From assembly GCA_000725195.1 (NCBI GenBank), contig JAIL01000255.1, positions 1 to 64,000 of the forward strand: a stretch of 64,000 nt of DNA, in the 5' to 3' direction. A program made the position numbers and the translations under genes. The stretch comes from Snodgrassella alvi SCGC AB-598-O02 (GTDB taxonomy: Bacteria; Pseudomonadota; Gammaproteobacteria; Burkholderiales; Neisseriaceae). Position 1 is the stretch's first letter, and each line of letters starts with the position of its first letter. Under the pieces are notes generated by a model. That model saw only the letters and a list, made by a program, of their open reading frames with translations, was not told where the DNA came from and did not search any database. This document shows positions 18,353 through 27,705 of the stretch, piece by piece.

Positions 18353-19006
18353 TTGGAGAATTTTGATTTCGCTATTTTGTTTCTGGCGATTTTACCCATT
18401 TTATTAACGATTACTTTTACAGTAGTCGCTTCTGGTTACGTGGCCAGATATTATGGTGACCGCACAGCTGAGATAATGGGGCGGTTGACCATTAATCCAT
18501 TAAAACATATTGATTTGATTGGCACGATTGTTTTACCGCTGATTATGTTTCTGCTATCGAACGGACAGTTTATATTTGGCTGGGGCAAGCCAATGCCTAT
18601 TAATCCGCGAAATTTCCGCAATCCTCGTATGGGTGCGCGCATGGTGGCTATTTCAGGTCCCATTGCCAGTTTGCTAATGTGTCTGGGCTGGACGCTGATT
18701 TTTATTTGCAGTTTATGGATGCCTGAATATTTTCAAAAACCAATGCAGATTATGTCTGTTCTCGGGATTAAGTTTAATGCCATTTTCTGTGTTCTGAATC
18801 TGATACCGATTCCGCCTCTGGATGGCGGACGTTTTGTTGATAGTTTTTTATCAGCAAAGGCATCTATGCAGTACCGCAAACTGGAACCATATGGTGCTTG
18901 GATTATTTTATTACTAATGGCTTCTGGTCTGCTGGGTTTTGTAATAAATCCCTTTATTCAGTTGATTCTGAATATTTGCAATTATTTAATTAGTCTTTTT
19001 GGCTAA
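18353..19006 (+). CDS. Site-2-protease (M50) family membrane protein lacking HExxH
   Basis: A 217-residue polytopic protein with the fold of the small M50B/site-2-protease family. It has GDRTAEIMGRLTINPLKHID, GTIVLP, the KPMPINPRNFRNPRMGARM loop, the SGPIASLLM helix and the third motif NLIPIPPLDGGRF with the metal-binding aspartate. The first helix, where HEFAH is expected, reads TFTVVASGYVARYYGD (residues 21-36), so the catalytic Glu and the two zinc His are absent. It is therefore probably not a protease, unless the metal site is rebuilt. I recall similar proteins in Neisseria. The TTG at 18353 is chosen as start because AAGGA lies seven bases upstream; the frame also has an earlier TTG at 18338. 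Confidence 0.85.
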   Translation: MENFDFAILFLAILPILLTITFTVVASGYVARYYGDRTAEIMGRLTINPLKHIDLIGTIVLPLIMFLLSNGQFIFGWGKPMPINPRNFRNPRMGARMVAISGPIASLLMCLGWTLIFICSLWMPEYFQKPMQIMSVLGIKFNAIFCVLNLIPIPPLDGGRFVDSFLSAKASMQYRKLEPYGAWIILLLMASGLLGFVINPFIQLILNICNYLISLFG

Positions 19007-19051
19007 GGATATTTCAGTCATTAATCTGACCAAAATAATAGTCATATAATA

Positions 19052-19080
19052 ACCGCAGTCTCTATGCTGCGGTATTTTTA
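19052..19080. terminator. Bidirectional terminator between the M50-like gene and prmC
   Basis: ACCGCAG-TCTCTATG-CTGCGGT hairpin followed by ATTTTTATTT on the plus strand. It lies between convergent genes. Confidence 0.7.
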
Positions 19081-19082
19081 TT

Positions 19083-19943
19083 TCACTGTTTATTGGTCGG
19101 TGAACGACATAAGTGTTTAATCTGTCCAATGGTAACTCGTTCTAACCCAGCTAGATCCAGTAGTGTTTGAATTTTTTCAAAGCCAAGTTGTGTTAAACAA
19201 TCCCGCACTGCTCGTCCCTGATCATAACCATGTTCCAATAGTAACCAGCCATTATTACGTAAATAAGCCGGTGCACCCGCAATGATGGTATCTAATGCAG
19301 TGAGACCATTATGATAATCGGTCAGGGCATGTTGAGGTTCAAATCGCAGGTCTCCCTGCTGTAGGTGCTCATCATTGGCAGCAATATATGGCGGATTTGC
19401 TACGATAACATCGAAACTATTTTTTGCTGGTTGTGGTTGCGCCTGAAACCATGATCCCTGACCAAATTGTATGCTGGTATTAAGGTTAGCAGCATTGTCG
19501 CTGGCGATTGCCAGCGCCTCTGCACTAATGTCTGTCGCCCATACTTGTGCATCTGGTCGCTCACAGGCAATGGTAACAGCTATGGCACCACTACCAGTCC
19601 CCAGATCCCATATACAGCCACCTTGAGGAAGATGACTTATAGCAGCCTCTACCAAATGTTCTGTTTCTGGTCTGGGAATCAGCACTGCATCTGAAATTTT
19701 AAAGCAACGTCCATAAAATTCGCGATAGCCAAGCAGATAGGCCAGTGGTTCACCGGCTTTGCGACGTGCTGCTTGCTGATTTAGCCATTGTTGCTCCGGC
19801 AAACTCAGTTTACGTGAGCCGTGGGCAATTAGATATGAATGGGTTACCGAAAGAAGATGTTGTATCAACATTCGCCCTTCTATACGTGGTAGACCACATT
19901 GTTGTAACCATGACGTGATTGTGGCTGTCTCTTCGGTATGCAT
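19083..19943 (-). CDS. prmC: Release factor glutamine N5-methyltransferase PrmC
   Basis: It methylates the glutamine of the GGQ motif in RF1/RF2 using S-adenosylmethionine. It is 286 residues, normal for PrmC/HemK. The N-terminal helical domain contains RRKAGEPLAYLLGYREFYG. The Rossmann methyltransferase domain has VLIPRPETEHLV, the SAM loop IWDLGTGSGAIAVTIA, VWATDISAEAL and the NPPY catalytic motif in FDVIVANPPYI, followed by RFEPQHAL, LLLEHGYDQG and DLAGLERVTIG. It starts 22 bases after the mgtE stop and is likely read from the same transcript. PrmC normally sits next to prfA; that is not the case here. Confidence 0.95.
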   Translation of the reverse strand: MHTEETATITSWLQQCGLPRIEGRMLIQHLLSVTHSYLIAHGSRKLSLPEQQWLNQQAARRKAGEPLAYLLGYREFYGRCFKISDAVLIPRPETEHLVEAAISHLPQGGCIWDLGTGSGAIAVTIACERPDAQVWATDISAEALAIASDNAANLNTSIQFGQGSWFQAQPQPAKNSFDVIVANPPYIAANDEHLQQGDLRFEPQHALTDYHNGLTALDTIIAGAPAYLRNNGWLLLEHGYDQGRAVRDCLTQLGFEKIQTLLDLAGLERVTIGQIKHLCRSPTNKQ

Positions 19944-19964
19944 AATTCAGATGTAAAGCTGGAT

Positions 19965-21401
19965 TTATAATAAAAACAGGGTAGCTAGTCCAAGAAAAAT
20001 AAAAAATCCACCGGAATCGGTAACAGCGGTAATCAATACACTACTACCCAGGGCAGGATCACGACCAGCTTTTTGCATCAATACCGGAATCAGCACGCCT
20101 ACGGTGGCAGCCAGTAATAGATTGAGTGTCATCGCCGCAACCATAACCAGCCCGATACCAATACTGTGGTAAAGGAAATAGGATACTATACCCATTACTG
20201 AACCCCAAATTAGGCCATTGACTAAAGCCACGCCTTCTTCTTTACGCAGTAATCGCTTTGCCTGACTATTACTGATTTGCCCGGAAGTCATGGCACGCAC
20301 TATCATGGTGATGGTCTGATTACCGGAATTACCACCTATACCGGCAACAATAGGCATTAATGTTGCCAGAGCAACGATTTTTTCGATTGAATGTTCGAAC
20401 ATGCCAATAACACGGCTGGCTATAAAGGCGGTGCATAGGTTCACTGCTAACCAGATCCAGCGGTTTTTGACTGAATCTACGACGGGCGCAAATAAATCTT
20501 CTTCTTCACGCAGACCAGCCATATTCAGCATATCTGTTTCGGATTCTTCACGGATCACGTCTACCATTTCGTCAATGGTAATACGACCAATCAGTTTTCG
20601 GTTATCATCAATAACGGGTGCAGTAACCAAATCGTAACGTTCGAATGCCGCAGCAGCTTCTTCTACATCATCTTCTGGACGGAAAGTAACCACATCATCG
20701 GCCATGACATCAGAAACTAATGATTCCGGATCTGAAACTAATAAGCTTCGAATGGGCAGTACACCCTGTAAAACGTCTTCTTCATCTACGACAAAAATTT
20801 TGTCAGTATGATCTGGCAAACGATCGAAACGCCGTAAATAGCGCAGAACCACTTCACAGGTGACATCAGCACGAATGCTGACCAATTCAAAATCCATCAG
20901 GGCACCAACCTGGTCATCTTCAAACGACATTGCCGCCGCAATTTGTGCCCGTTCTTCTTCATCACGGCTGCTTAGTGCTTCATACACTACCTGTCTGGGT
21001 AAATCCGGTGCTAGCTCGGCTAGTTCGTCTGCATCCAAATCATCAACAGCAGCTAACAGTTCCCGCTGTTCCATGTTTTCGATTAATGTTTCCCGAACCG
21101 GATCAGAAACTTCCAGTAATACTTCTCCATCTTCAGCAGGTGCAGCCAGTTTCCACACCAGCATACGTTCTTCTAATGGTAAGGATTCCAGTAGTGTGGC
21201 TACATCCGCCGGGTGCAGATCATGTAATACGGCAATAAGTTCCTGTAAAGCTTGTTTTTGTTCTGTTGTTTGTAATGAAGTCTGGTTATGAGAATGGATA
21301 TCTTCAGCAACAGGTAACAATACGGCCACCAATTCACAAATGTGATCGGTATCCAGATGGATTTGTTCCTGTTCATTGATACTACTATGGGTATCTTTCA
21401 T
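19965..21401 (-). CDS. mgtE: Magnesium transporter MgtE
   Basis: A Mg2+ channel of the MgtE/SLC41 family. With the start at 21401 it has 478 residues. The N-terminal superhelical domain (LHDLHPADVATLLESLPLEER and related repeats) is followed by two CBS domains (about residues 180-300; VSDVMADDVVTFRPEDDVEEAA, DLVTAPVIDDNRKLIGRITIDEM). Five membrane helices with the pore motif PIVAGIGGNSGNQ and the end segment LGSSVLITAVTDSGGFFIFLGLA close the protein. I prefer ATG 21401 because AAGGA lies 11 bases before it and only two before ATG 21410. A hairpin (21517-21533) lies in the leader. Confidence 0.96.
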   Translation of the reverse strand: MKDTHSSINEQEQIHLDTDHICELVAVLLPVAEDIHSHNQTSLQTTEQKQALQELIAVLHDLHPADVATLLESLPLEERMLVWKLAAPAEDGEVLLEVSDPVRETLIENMEQRELLAAVDDLDADELAELAPDLPRQVVYEALSSRDEEERAQIAAAMSFEDDQVGALMDFELVSIRADVTCEVVLRYLRRFDRLPDHTDKIFVVDEEDVLQGVLPIRSLLVSDPESLVSDVMADDVVTFRPEDDVEEAAAAFERYDLVTAPVIDDNRKLIGRITIDEMVDVIREESETDMLNMAGLREEEDLFAPVVDSVKNRWIWLAVNLCTAFIASRVIGMFEHSIEKIVALATLMPIVAGIGGNSGNQTITMIVRAMTSGQISNSQAKRLLRKEEGVALVNGLIWGSVMGIVSYFLYHSIGIGLVMVAAMTLNLLLAATVGVLIPVLMQKAGRDPALGSSVLITAVTDSGGFFIFLGLATLFLL

Positions 21402-22053
21402 TGTATCCATTATCCTTATTGCGTCCCGTGTAAACAGGAACATTACTATCAATGGTAGTGCAAGCCGTCTGTTCTGTCACTGTTACAATTTATCTGAACT
21501 GATAAATCAAAGCCTGCTGTAAGCAGGCTAATATCGGTGATATTGTACACGGAATTTATCTGTTAGCGTTTACCTTCGCAGCTTGAGATTAAGTATTACC
21601 AATCAGCACTAATGCAAATCATCGTGCTGAGTTCTTAACAGCAAGTAAAAGCACAAATCACGGCTAGGGTTACTACTGCTGATGGTATTGCTAGAACGAA
21701 AATAAAAATATTTTTACTATTATAGCAGTTTCGAATTCAGCAAAATCTAATGGAATAATGGATAAAACGAATGCAGATCCGTTATTTTAGAAAAAGAATA
21801 ATATATGTTGTGACAACAATTAAAATGTCATTAAAACAGCAAATGTAATTGCAGTTATAAGAAAATCGATTTTGAGATTTTTCCTATTTGTTCTGAATTT
21901 TTTAATTAGCTACCAATTTAATACTTGTATTCGCTATGTCTGGTTAAATTGTTTTAGATAGCTGTTTGGATAGAGAATTTGATTGCTGCTATACATTGCT
22001 CTAATTAATCAATGCCATATATGAATAATTAATCTATTTTTTTAAGCATATAG
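21402..22053. other. Leader and intergenic region between mgtE and dld
   Basis: About 650 bases. The mgtE-proximal part contains the inverted repeat AGCCTGC-TGTAA-GCAGGCT near 21517-21533, which would lie in the mgtE 5' leader, and a possible -10 element (TATAAT on the minus strand) near 21720. A known magnesium riboswitch (M-box) was looked for and not recognised. The rest shows no gene. Confidence 0.4.
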
Positions 22054-22083
22054 AAAAACCGCCAGACATGATTTGCCGGCGGT
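22054..22083 (-). terminator. Terminator after dld
   Basis: On the minus strand ACCGCC and GGCGGT pair around a 14-base loop and are followed by TTTTT. Confidence 0.75.
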
Positions 22084-22109
22084 CAGTTAATAAATGATGG
22101 ACGTTTAAT

Positions 22110-23807
22110 TTACGCCCAGTATTTCTTCTTAGAGGTTTTACCAATACCCGGATTAAAGCTATTGGTCGGATCAAGCTGTCGATAGAATTGTTTTAATGCC
22201 GGTTTAGCATGATATAAATGACCAACATTGTGTTCAGCAGGATACTGCGCTCCGCGCTGATCCAGTAATACCAGCATTTCATCTTCGACCTTATTGCAAT
22301 CGGTTCCTTTTTTAGCAATGTAGTCCTGATGGAAAACGTGGCAGAAAAAATGGCCATAATACATTTTATGGATAAAGTGCTGATTGATGCTTTCGGGCAA
22401 AGTTTCAAACCAGTTACTGTCATTACGGCGCAATGCAACATCCAAAGCAACGATGTTTTCTACTTTATCGCTATGAACATTACGAAAGGTTGTTGCGGCA
22501 CCAGCTGCAGCAAAACGATGCAGCATGGCTGCCTCTGCTTCTTTTGCGTTACAACGGAAATAATTACCTTGTTTATTCTGAAAATAATCTTTTAAATAAG
22601 CATCTGCTTCGGCAATACCATCGTCAGCCATTTTTAAAATTAAATGATGTTCGTAACGGTCGCGATAGTCACGAATTGACTGGGGCAGATGCTGCGGCAA
22701 TAATTTACACACAAATAAGGCAAAGCGGTCAGAGAAATTTTTCGGGAGAAAAGGAATTTTAGCAATGGTACGATCGATAAAATTTTTAAAGGCAAATAAA
22801 CGTGGCATGGCATCAGTACCAAATTTCTGGATAGCCATAAAGATGTCTTTGCCATACACCGCCGCAATATCAAAAGCTTCGCGATGCATGTATTCACCAG
22901 ACACGGGCAAATTGGTAAACTGGCTTAATATATGCCGACGAATATCGTCCAATTCGTGTGTATCATTAGTGCCGATATAAAATACAGCAGTATTTTTCTC
23001 CAGTGGAAATGAGTCCAAACGCACGGCAAACACCATTAATCGTCCGGCACTGCCTGAGGCTTCGTAATGGCGCGCCGGATCCGCATTAAACCGTGCCGGC
23101 GTATCCGCATCAATTTCACGCACATGATCGCGATAGCTATGGTCATGTCCCAAACCAGCATCACGTTTTATATCGCTATCAGTATAAGTCCCGTTTTGCA
23201 GATTCCGTAGGATTGTTTCCGGTTCATCGCCCAGTTCAATGCCCAGATGATTGATCAGGTGCAGCTGACCTTGTTCATCTAACTGGGCGTACACCGCCAT
23301 TTGCGTATAGGCCGGGCCTCGTTGAATCAGCGCTCCACCGGAATTATTACAAACGCCTCCCATTACTGAGGCACCGATACACGATGAACCAATAACCGAA
23401 TGTGGGCCGCGATTATATTTTTTCAGTTCTTTTTCTAGCCGGAATAAAGTGCTGCCGGGTAAGCATACCACCTGTTCGCCATTAGCAATAACCTGAATAC
23501 CATCCAGACGGCGCGTACTGACAATAACAATTGGTCGATCGTAATCATTGCCATCCGGCGTGGAACCACCAGTTAAGCCGGTATTAGCCGACTGCGTAAT
23601 AACGATGACATCCGCAGCAACACAGGCTTTTAAGACCTGCCACTGCTCCAGCAGTGTACCCGGTAGTACAACAGCCAGAGCATCACCCACACCAAATCGT
23701 ATTCCCTGTCGGTAAGGCAGAGTGCGCGCGGGATCAGTCAGGGTATGCTGTTGACCAACTATATTCTTAAGTTGCTGCACCAGTGCTGAATGGTTAGGTG
23801 TATCCAT
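22110..23807 (-). CDS. dld: Quinone-dependent D-lactate dehydrogenase
   Basis: A peripheral-membrane FAD enzyme that oxidises D-lactate to pyruvate and passes electrons to quinone. It has 565 residues, typical of enterobacterial/neisserial Dld. The FAD-binding (PCMH) domain shows VITQSANTGLTGGSTPDG (about residues 69-86), IVIVSTRRLDGIQVI, CLPGSTLFRLEKELK and PHSVIGSSCIGASVMGGVCN. The cap and membrane-binding part carries RLMVFAVRLDSFP, VSGEYMHREAFDIA and the C-terminal YPAEHNVGHLYHAK and LDPTNSFNPGIGKTSK. It is monocistronic with its own terminator and a GAGGAA site before the ATG. An NAD-linked L-lactate dehydrogenase is encoded at 41492-42469. Confidence 0.97.
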   Translation of the reverse strand: MDTPNHSALVQQLKNIVGQQHTLTDPARTLPYRQGIRFGVGDALAVVLPGTLLEQWQVLKACVAADVIVITQSANTGLTGGSTPDGNDYDRPIVIVSTRRLDGIQVIANGEQVVCLPGSTLFRLEKELKKYNRGPHSVIGSSCIGASVMGGVCNNSGGALIQRGPAYTQMAVYAQLDEQGQLHLINHLGIELGDEPETILRNLQNGTYTDSDIKRDAGLGHDHSYRDHVREIDADTPARFNADPARHYEASGSAGRLMVFAVRLDSFPLEKNTAVFYIGTNDTHELDDIRRHILSQFTNLPVSGEYMHREAFDIAAVYGKDIFMAIQKFGTDAMPRLFAFKNFIDRTIAKIPFLPKNFSDRFALFVCKLLPQHLPQSIRDYRDRYEHHLILKMADDGIAEADAYLKDYFQNKQGNYFRCNAKEAEAAMLHRFAAAGAATTFRNVHSDKVENIVALDVALRRNDSNWFETLPESINQHFIHKMYYGHFFCHVFHQDYIAKKGTDCNKVEDEMLVLLDQRGAQYPAEHNVGHLYHAKPALKQFYRQLDPTNSFNPGIGKTSKKKYWA

Positions 23808-23908
23808 CTTGATTCCTCTTCTTCATATAATAATGTTATTTAGATAACAACGTTATTCTAGAACGATTATATGCTAACGAAAAGTCTTTTATGTATAGAT
23901 CGTTACAA

Positions 23909-25750
23909 TCAGCTTTCTGGTAAGAATCCTCCACTCTGACGTTGCCACAGCATGGCATAGACACCGTTTTTAGCTAAAAGCTCATTATGTGTACCTTGCT
24001 CAACAATCTGCCCTTTATCCATCACAATTAATCGGTCCATGGCGGCAATAGTAGAGAGTCGATGAGCAATAGCAACTACTGTTTTACCTTGCATGAGCTG
24101 AGTGAGGTTTTCCTGAATAGCTGCTTCAACTTCCGAATCAAGAGCACTAGTGGCCTCATCCAGCAATAATATCGGCGCATCTTTCAGTATGACCCTGGCA
24201 ATGGCTATACGTTGTCGCTGACCACCAGACAATTTCACGCCACGTTCCCCAACATGTGCATCATAGCCATGTCGTCCTTTTGCATCACTCAGTGTTGGAA
24301 TAAAATCTGCGGCTGCCGCTTTTTCTGCAGCTGCATACATCTGATCGTCAGTAGCATCTGGCCGACCATAGACAATATTGTCGCGAACTGAACGATGCAA
24401 TAAAGATGTGTCTTGAGTCACTAAGCCTAATGCAGCACGCAGGCTATCCTGAGTAACATCACGAATATCCTGTCCGTCAATCAGTATGCGCCCACCCTGC
24501 ACATCATAAAAACGTAGCAGCAAATTGGTTAATGTAGTTTTACCTGCGCCACTGCGACCAACTAGACCTACTTTTTCACCTGCACGAATATGCAGATTAA
24601 AATCGGTTAATAAAGGTTTATCGGCACTATAAGCAAAATTCACATGTTCAAAATCAATCGCGCCATGATCTACTTTTAACGGTAAGGCATTAGGTTTATC
24701 AGAAATAGTTTGTGGACGAGACAAAATATTCATTCCATCTTCAACAGTACCTATATTTTCAAACAAACGGGCACTTTCCCACATTACCCATCTTGATAAT
24801 CCGTTAATACGTGAAGCCATAGCAGTGGCAGTTGCGATCGCACCAACACCTACCTGTCCATTTATCCACAACCAGATACCCAGACCGGCAGAACCGACTA
24901 CTAATAATGTGTTAATAGCAGTACTCAGGCTATCCAATGAAGTAGCCAGACGCATTTGCGCATGGACAGTAACCAGAAACTCCTGCATAGATGCTTTAGC
25001 ATAAGCAGCTTCGCGGGCACTGTGGGAAAATAATTTAACGGTAGAAATATTGGTATAAGCATCAGTAATGCGTCCGGTCATCAGGCTACGTGCATCTGCT
25101 TGTTTTTGTGCCGTGCGGGATAATTTCGGGATCAGAAATTTCAATACCAACAAAAATAACACAATCCACATGATAAACGGCAGCAATAACCAGCTATCCA
25201 TACCGGCCAGTATGATGCCACTGGTGACAAAATACACCAGTATATACACCAGCATATTGGCGACAGACATCACCGTATCACGCACAGCCAGAGCAGTCTG
25301 CATTACTTTCGCAGACACCCGGCCTGCAAATTCGTCCTGATAAAAACCCATGCTTTGTCCGAGCATCAAACGGTGAAAATTCCAGCGTAACCGCATTGGA
25401 AAGGTACCCTGTAAAGTTTGAAACTGGACATTAGAAGACAAAAAAGACCAAACAATACTGAATATCAGTACGCCTGCCATTAACAAAAGTTCATGACCTT
25501 TATTAGGCCACAACTGAGCCGGTGAATATGCGCCAAGCCAATCAATTACTGTACCAAGGAACCGAAATAGCAACGCCTCCAGAATACCTGTACCAATAGT
25601 CATGATGATCATTAGCAATAACCATCCTCTTACCCCGTCAAGGCAGCTCCACACAAAAGGTAAAACACCTTTCTTGGGCGGTTGCGGTAAGGCATCCGGA
25701 TAAGGATTTATGCGGTTTTCAAACCAAGAAAAGAATCGATTAAATAACAT
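23909..25750 (-). CDS. ABC transporter with fused permease and ATPase (MsbA/MDR type)
   Basis: A 613-residue half-transporter, exporter type. The N-terminal 340 residues hold six membrane helices (for example RGWLLLMIIMTIGTGILEAL). The ATPase begins near residue 370 (AIDFEHVNFAYSADKPLLTD) with Walker A GRSGAGKTTL near 408, Q-loop LVTQDTSLLHRSVRDNIVYG, signature KLSGGQRQRIAIAR near 520, Walker B PILLLDEATSALD and H-loop VAIAHRLST. It would work as a homodimer. The substrate (lipid, drug or peptide) cannot be told. No partner genes are adjacent; the rnpB gene lies divergent upstream. Confidence 0.93.
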   Translation of the reverse strand: MLFNRFFSWFENRINPYPDALPQPPKKGVLPFVWSCLDGVRGWLLLMIIMTIGTGILEALLFRFLGTVIDWLGAYSPAQLWPNKGHELLLMAGVLIFSIVWSFLSSNVQFQTLQGTFPMRLRWNFHRLMLGQSMGFYQDEFAGRVSAKVMQTALAVRDTVMSVANMLVYILVYFVTSGIILAGMDSWLLLPFIMWIVLFLLVLKFLIPKLSRTAQKQADARSLMTGRITDAYTNISTVKLFSHSAREAAYAKASMQEFLVTVHAQMRLATSLDSLSTAINTLLVVGSAGLGIWLWINGQVGVGAIATATAMASRINGLSRWVMWESARLFENIGTVEDGMNILSRPQTISDKPNALPLKVDHGAIDFEHVNFAYSADKPLLTDFNLHIRAGEKVGLVGRSGAGKTTLTNLLLRFYDVQGGRILIDGQDIRDVTQDSLRAALGLVTQDTSLLHRSVRDNIVYGRPDATDDQMYAAAEKAAAADFIPTLSDAKGRHGYDAHVGERGVKLSGGQRQRIAIARVILKDAPILLLDEATSALDSEVEAAIQENLTQLMQGKTVVAIAHRLSTIAAMDRLIVMDKGQIVEQGTHNELLAKNGVYAMLWQRQSGGFLPES

Positions 25751-25889
25751 ACGTCTGAACTTTCTGGTTGGTCAAGCATGGGTACAGACATTAAAATATG
25801 CCCGACACAAGAATATGATAAAAGAAATCATTATACAACTTCCGTGATGTAAAACTGTTGATGTGGTGAAATGTGATAAAATATAGACC

Positions 25890-26253
25890 GGTACATCAGT
25901 AAACCAGACAGTCGCTGTGCATTTCTATGTGCATGGAGGAAAGTCCGGGCTCCGCAGAGCAGAATGCCGGCTAACAGCCGGGCGTCGTGAGGCGACGGAA
26001 AGTGGCGCAGAAAGCATGACCGCCGATGGCTGTCAATACAGCACAGGTAAGGGTGAAATGGTGCGGTAAGAGCGCACCGTGCCGTTGGTAACAACGTGTA
26101 GCAGGCCAAACCCCATTTGGAGCAAGACCAAACAGAATACGATGACGCTGCTCGCTGAGTATTCGGGTAGGTCGCTTGAGCGCTACAGTAATGTAGCGCC
26201 CAGATGAATGACTGTCCAAGACAGAACCCGGCTTATCGGTTGTCTGATGTACC
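25890..26253 (+). ncRNA. rnpB: RNase P RNA (class A)
   Basis: The catalytic RNA of RNase P, about 364 bases. The outer stem pairs GGTACATCAG at the start with CTGATGTACC at the end. Conserved landmarks: ACCAGACAGTCGC, GGAGGAAAGTCCGGGCTCC (P4 5' strand and J3/4), GACCGCCGATGGC, ACAGGTAAGGGTGAAA, GGTGCGGTAAGAGCGCACC, GGAGCAAGACCAAA, CGGGTAGG and the P4 3' part AGATGAATGACTGTCC followed by GACAGAACCCGGCTTATCGG. A plausible promoter (TTGATG, then ATATAG or GATAAAAT) lies just upstream. Ends are set from the terminal helix and may be off by a few bases. Confidence 0.97.
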
Positions 26254-26339
26254 CCCTAATCAATGCGTACAATGTTTGCTGGAAAATATATTGTTTATCT
26301 GATTAAAATCAGCACTGGTTTGCCAGTAACCATAATTTA

Positions 26340-27446
26340 TCATTGGTTTTTCTTATTTTTTGAATGAATAAATTCATCAAGATCCTGCAAACATTTTTGC
26401 TTGGCTGCTACCACATCACCGGATATATGACCATTTTGATCTGCTCTTAAACCATATTGTCTATGATATAAATTCTGTATAGTCACGATCATGGCCTCGA
26501 TGACTTTGGAATCTTTTTCTTGTCTTAACGCCTCATTAATATAAAAAAAGACAATAGACTGAGCTAGAGGATTATTGTGTCCGATTTGCTGCATCACCTG
26601 AGCACTGCGAATGCGCAGTTTAGGATTGCTGTTTGCAGTCATAATTTTATTGACAGATTCCAATTGTGGTACGTCACCAAAGCGCAAAACATCAAGACCA
26701 GCATTAATTAATGCTTCATCCTCTGATTCAATAGCGGCACTGGCCAGTTCTTCCACTACAGCATTTCTCATCTCGGTAAGAATGCGCAGAATAATCTTTT
26801 TTTCCTCCACGCTGATGTTTTGCCATAAAAACTGCTTTCTTAATAGTTTAGCAAAATAAGTTTGTGGATCAAGATGTGCATTCTTAACCGAGTCAATCGT
26901 GTGTACATCTCCGCTGTTTCCATCCATTACCGTAAATAACGGATAGAAAGGCGGATCATTGAAGTCAGCAGGAGTATTCGTATTAGCTTCTTCAGTCTTG
27001 TCTAGTCGAAATATCATCCATAATGGCTGATCATGTTCCCAAACAAAATATAATTTAACTACTGGTAATCCATACTGCTCCAGCTTAATCTGACCAGTCT
27101 GAGCGTCAATAAAACCGGCCGTTTGTAAATAATTTAACACCTGCTGTGGTTTAATTTTCCCAAAATTATTGTTTTTCTCCGCCATTTTCATTAATTGATG
27201 AAAATCACCAGCGCATGGTTTCTCAGTTAATAGTATATAAGTACCAAAATAGTTTTGTTTGCAGGTTGATATTGTATTACTAACTGATATTCTCTTTTTT
27301 GTTACCTGAGCAGAACTTGCAGCAGCCTTATTTTTCCTCCCGGACATACTCGTATCACTCTGATGTTCTGTGGCTTGTGCAGCCATCCCTGTTGTGGTCA
27401 CACTTAACAAACAAAACATTCGCAGCAAAACTAAATTAATATTCAT
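26340..27446 (-). CDS. Secreted protein of unknown function, HEAT-like C-terminal half
   Basis: A 368-residue protein with a Sec signal peptide (hydrophobic residues about 5-20, likely cleavage after MAAQA). A Ser/Lys/Thr-rich segment follows to residue 55. The region CKQNYFGTYILLTEKPCAGD contains a cysteine pair that could form a disulphide in the periplasm. Residues 215-340 are helical with repeated hydrophobic spacing and segments such as NAGLDVLRFGDVPQLESVNK and PKLRIRSAQVMQQIGHNNPL, which recall HEAT-like repeats. I do not recognise a named family. It stands alone between rnpB and the paralog pair at 27706-29494. Confidence 0.7.
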   Translation of the reverse strand: MNINLVLLRMFCLLSVTTTGMAAQATEHQSDTSMSGRKNKAAASSAQVTKKRISVSNTISTCKQNYFGTYILLTEKPCAGDFHQLMKMAEKNNNFGKIKPQQVLNYLQTAGFIDAQTGQIKLEQYGLPVVKLYFVWEHDQPLWMIFRLDKTEEANTNTPADFNDPPFYPLFTVMDGNSGDVHTIDSVKNAHLDPQTYFAKLLRKQFLWQNISVEEKKIILRILTEMRNAVVEELASAAIESEDEALINAGLDVLRFGDVPQLESVNKIMTANSNPKLRIRSAQVMQQIGHNNPLAQSIVFFYINEALRQEKDSKVIEAMIVTIQNLYHRQYGLRADQNGHISGDVVAAKQKCLQDLDEFIHSKNKKNQ

Positions 27447-27705
27447 TTTTATACCACTTTTTTGTAAAAAATATAAGTTAATTATTTATTTAAATGTATT
27501 ACTATCAACTAAATAACAATGAATTTACCCCATTGAACTAAAGTAATCACTCTGAAAAAAATATTTATACGACCTAGTTATTCAAACAGTAAACAGATAA
27601 TTTAACTGTCTATTTAATGTAGTAGCAGCACGAATTCCAATGTTTTACATCTTTGCAAAAACAAGTGTAAACTTAATTATTGTTAATAAATTTCCAGCTT
27701 GTGCA

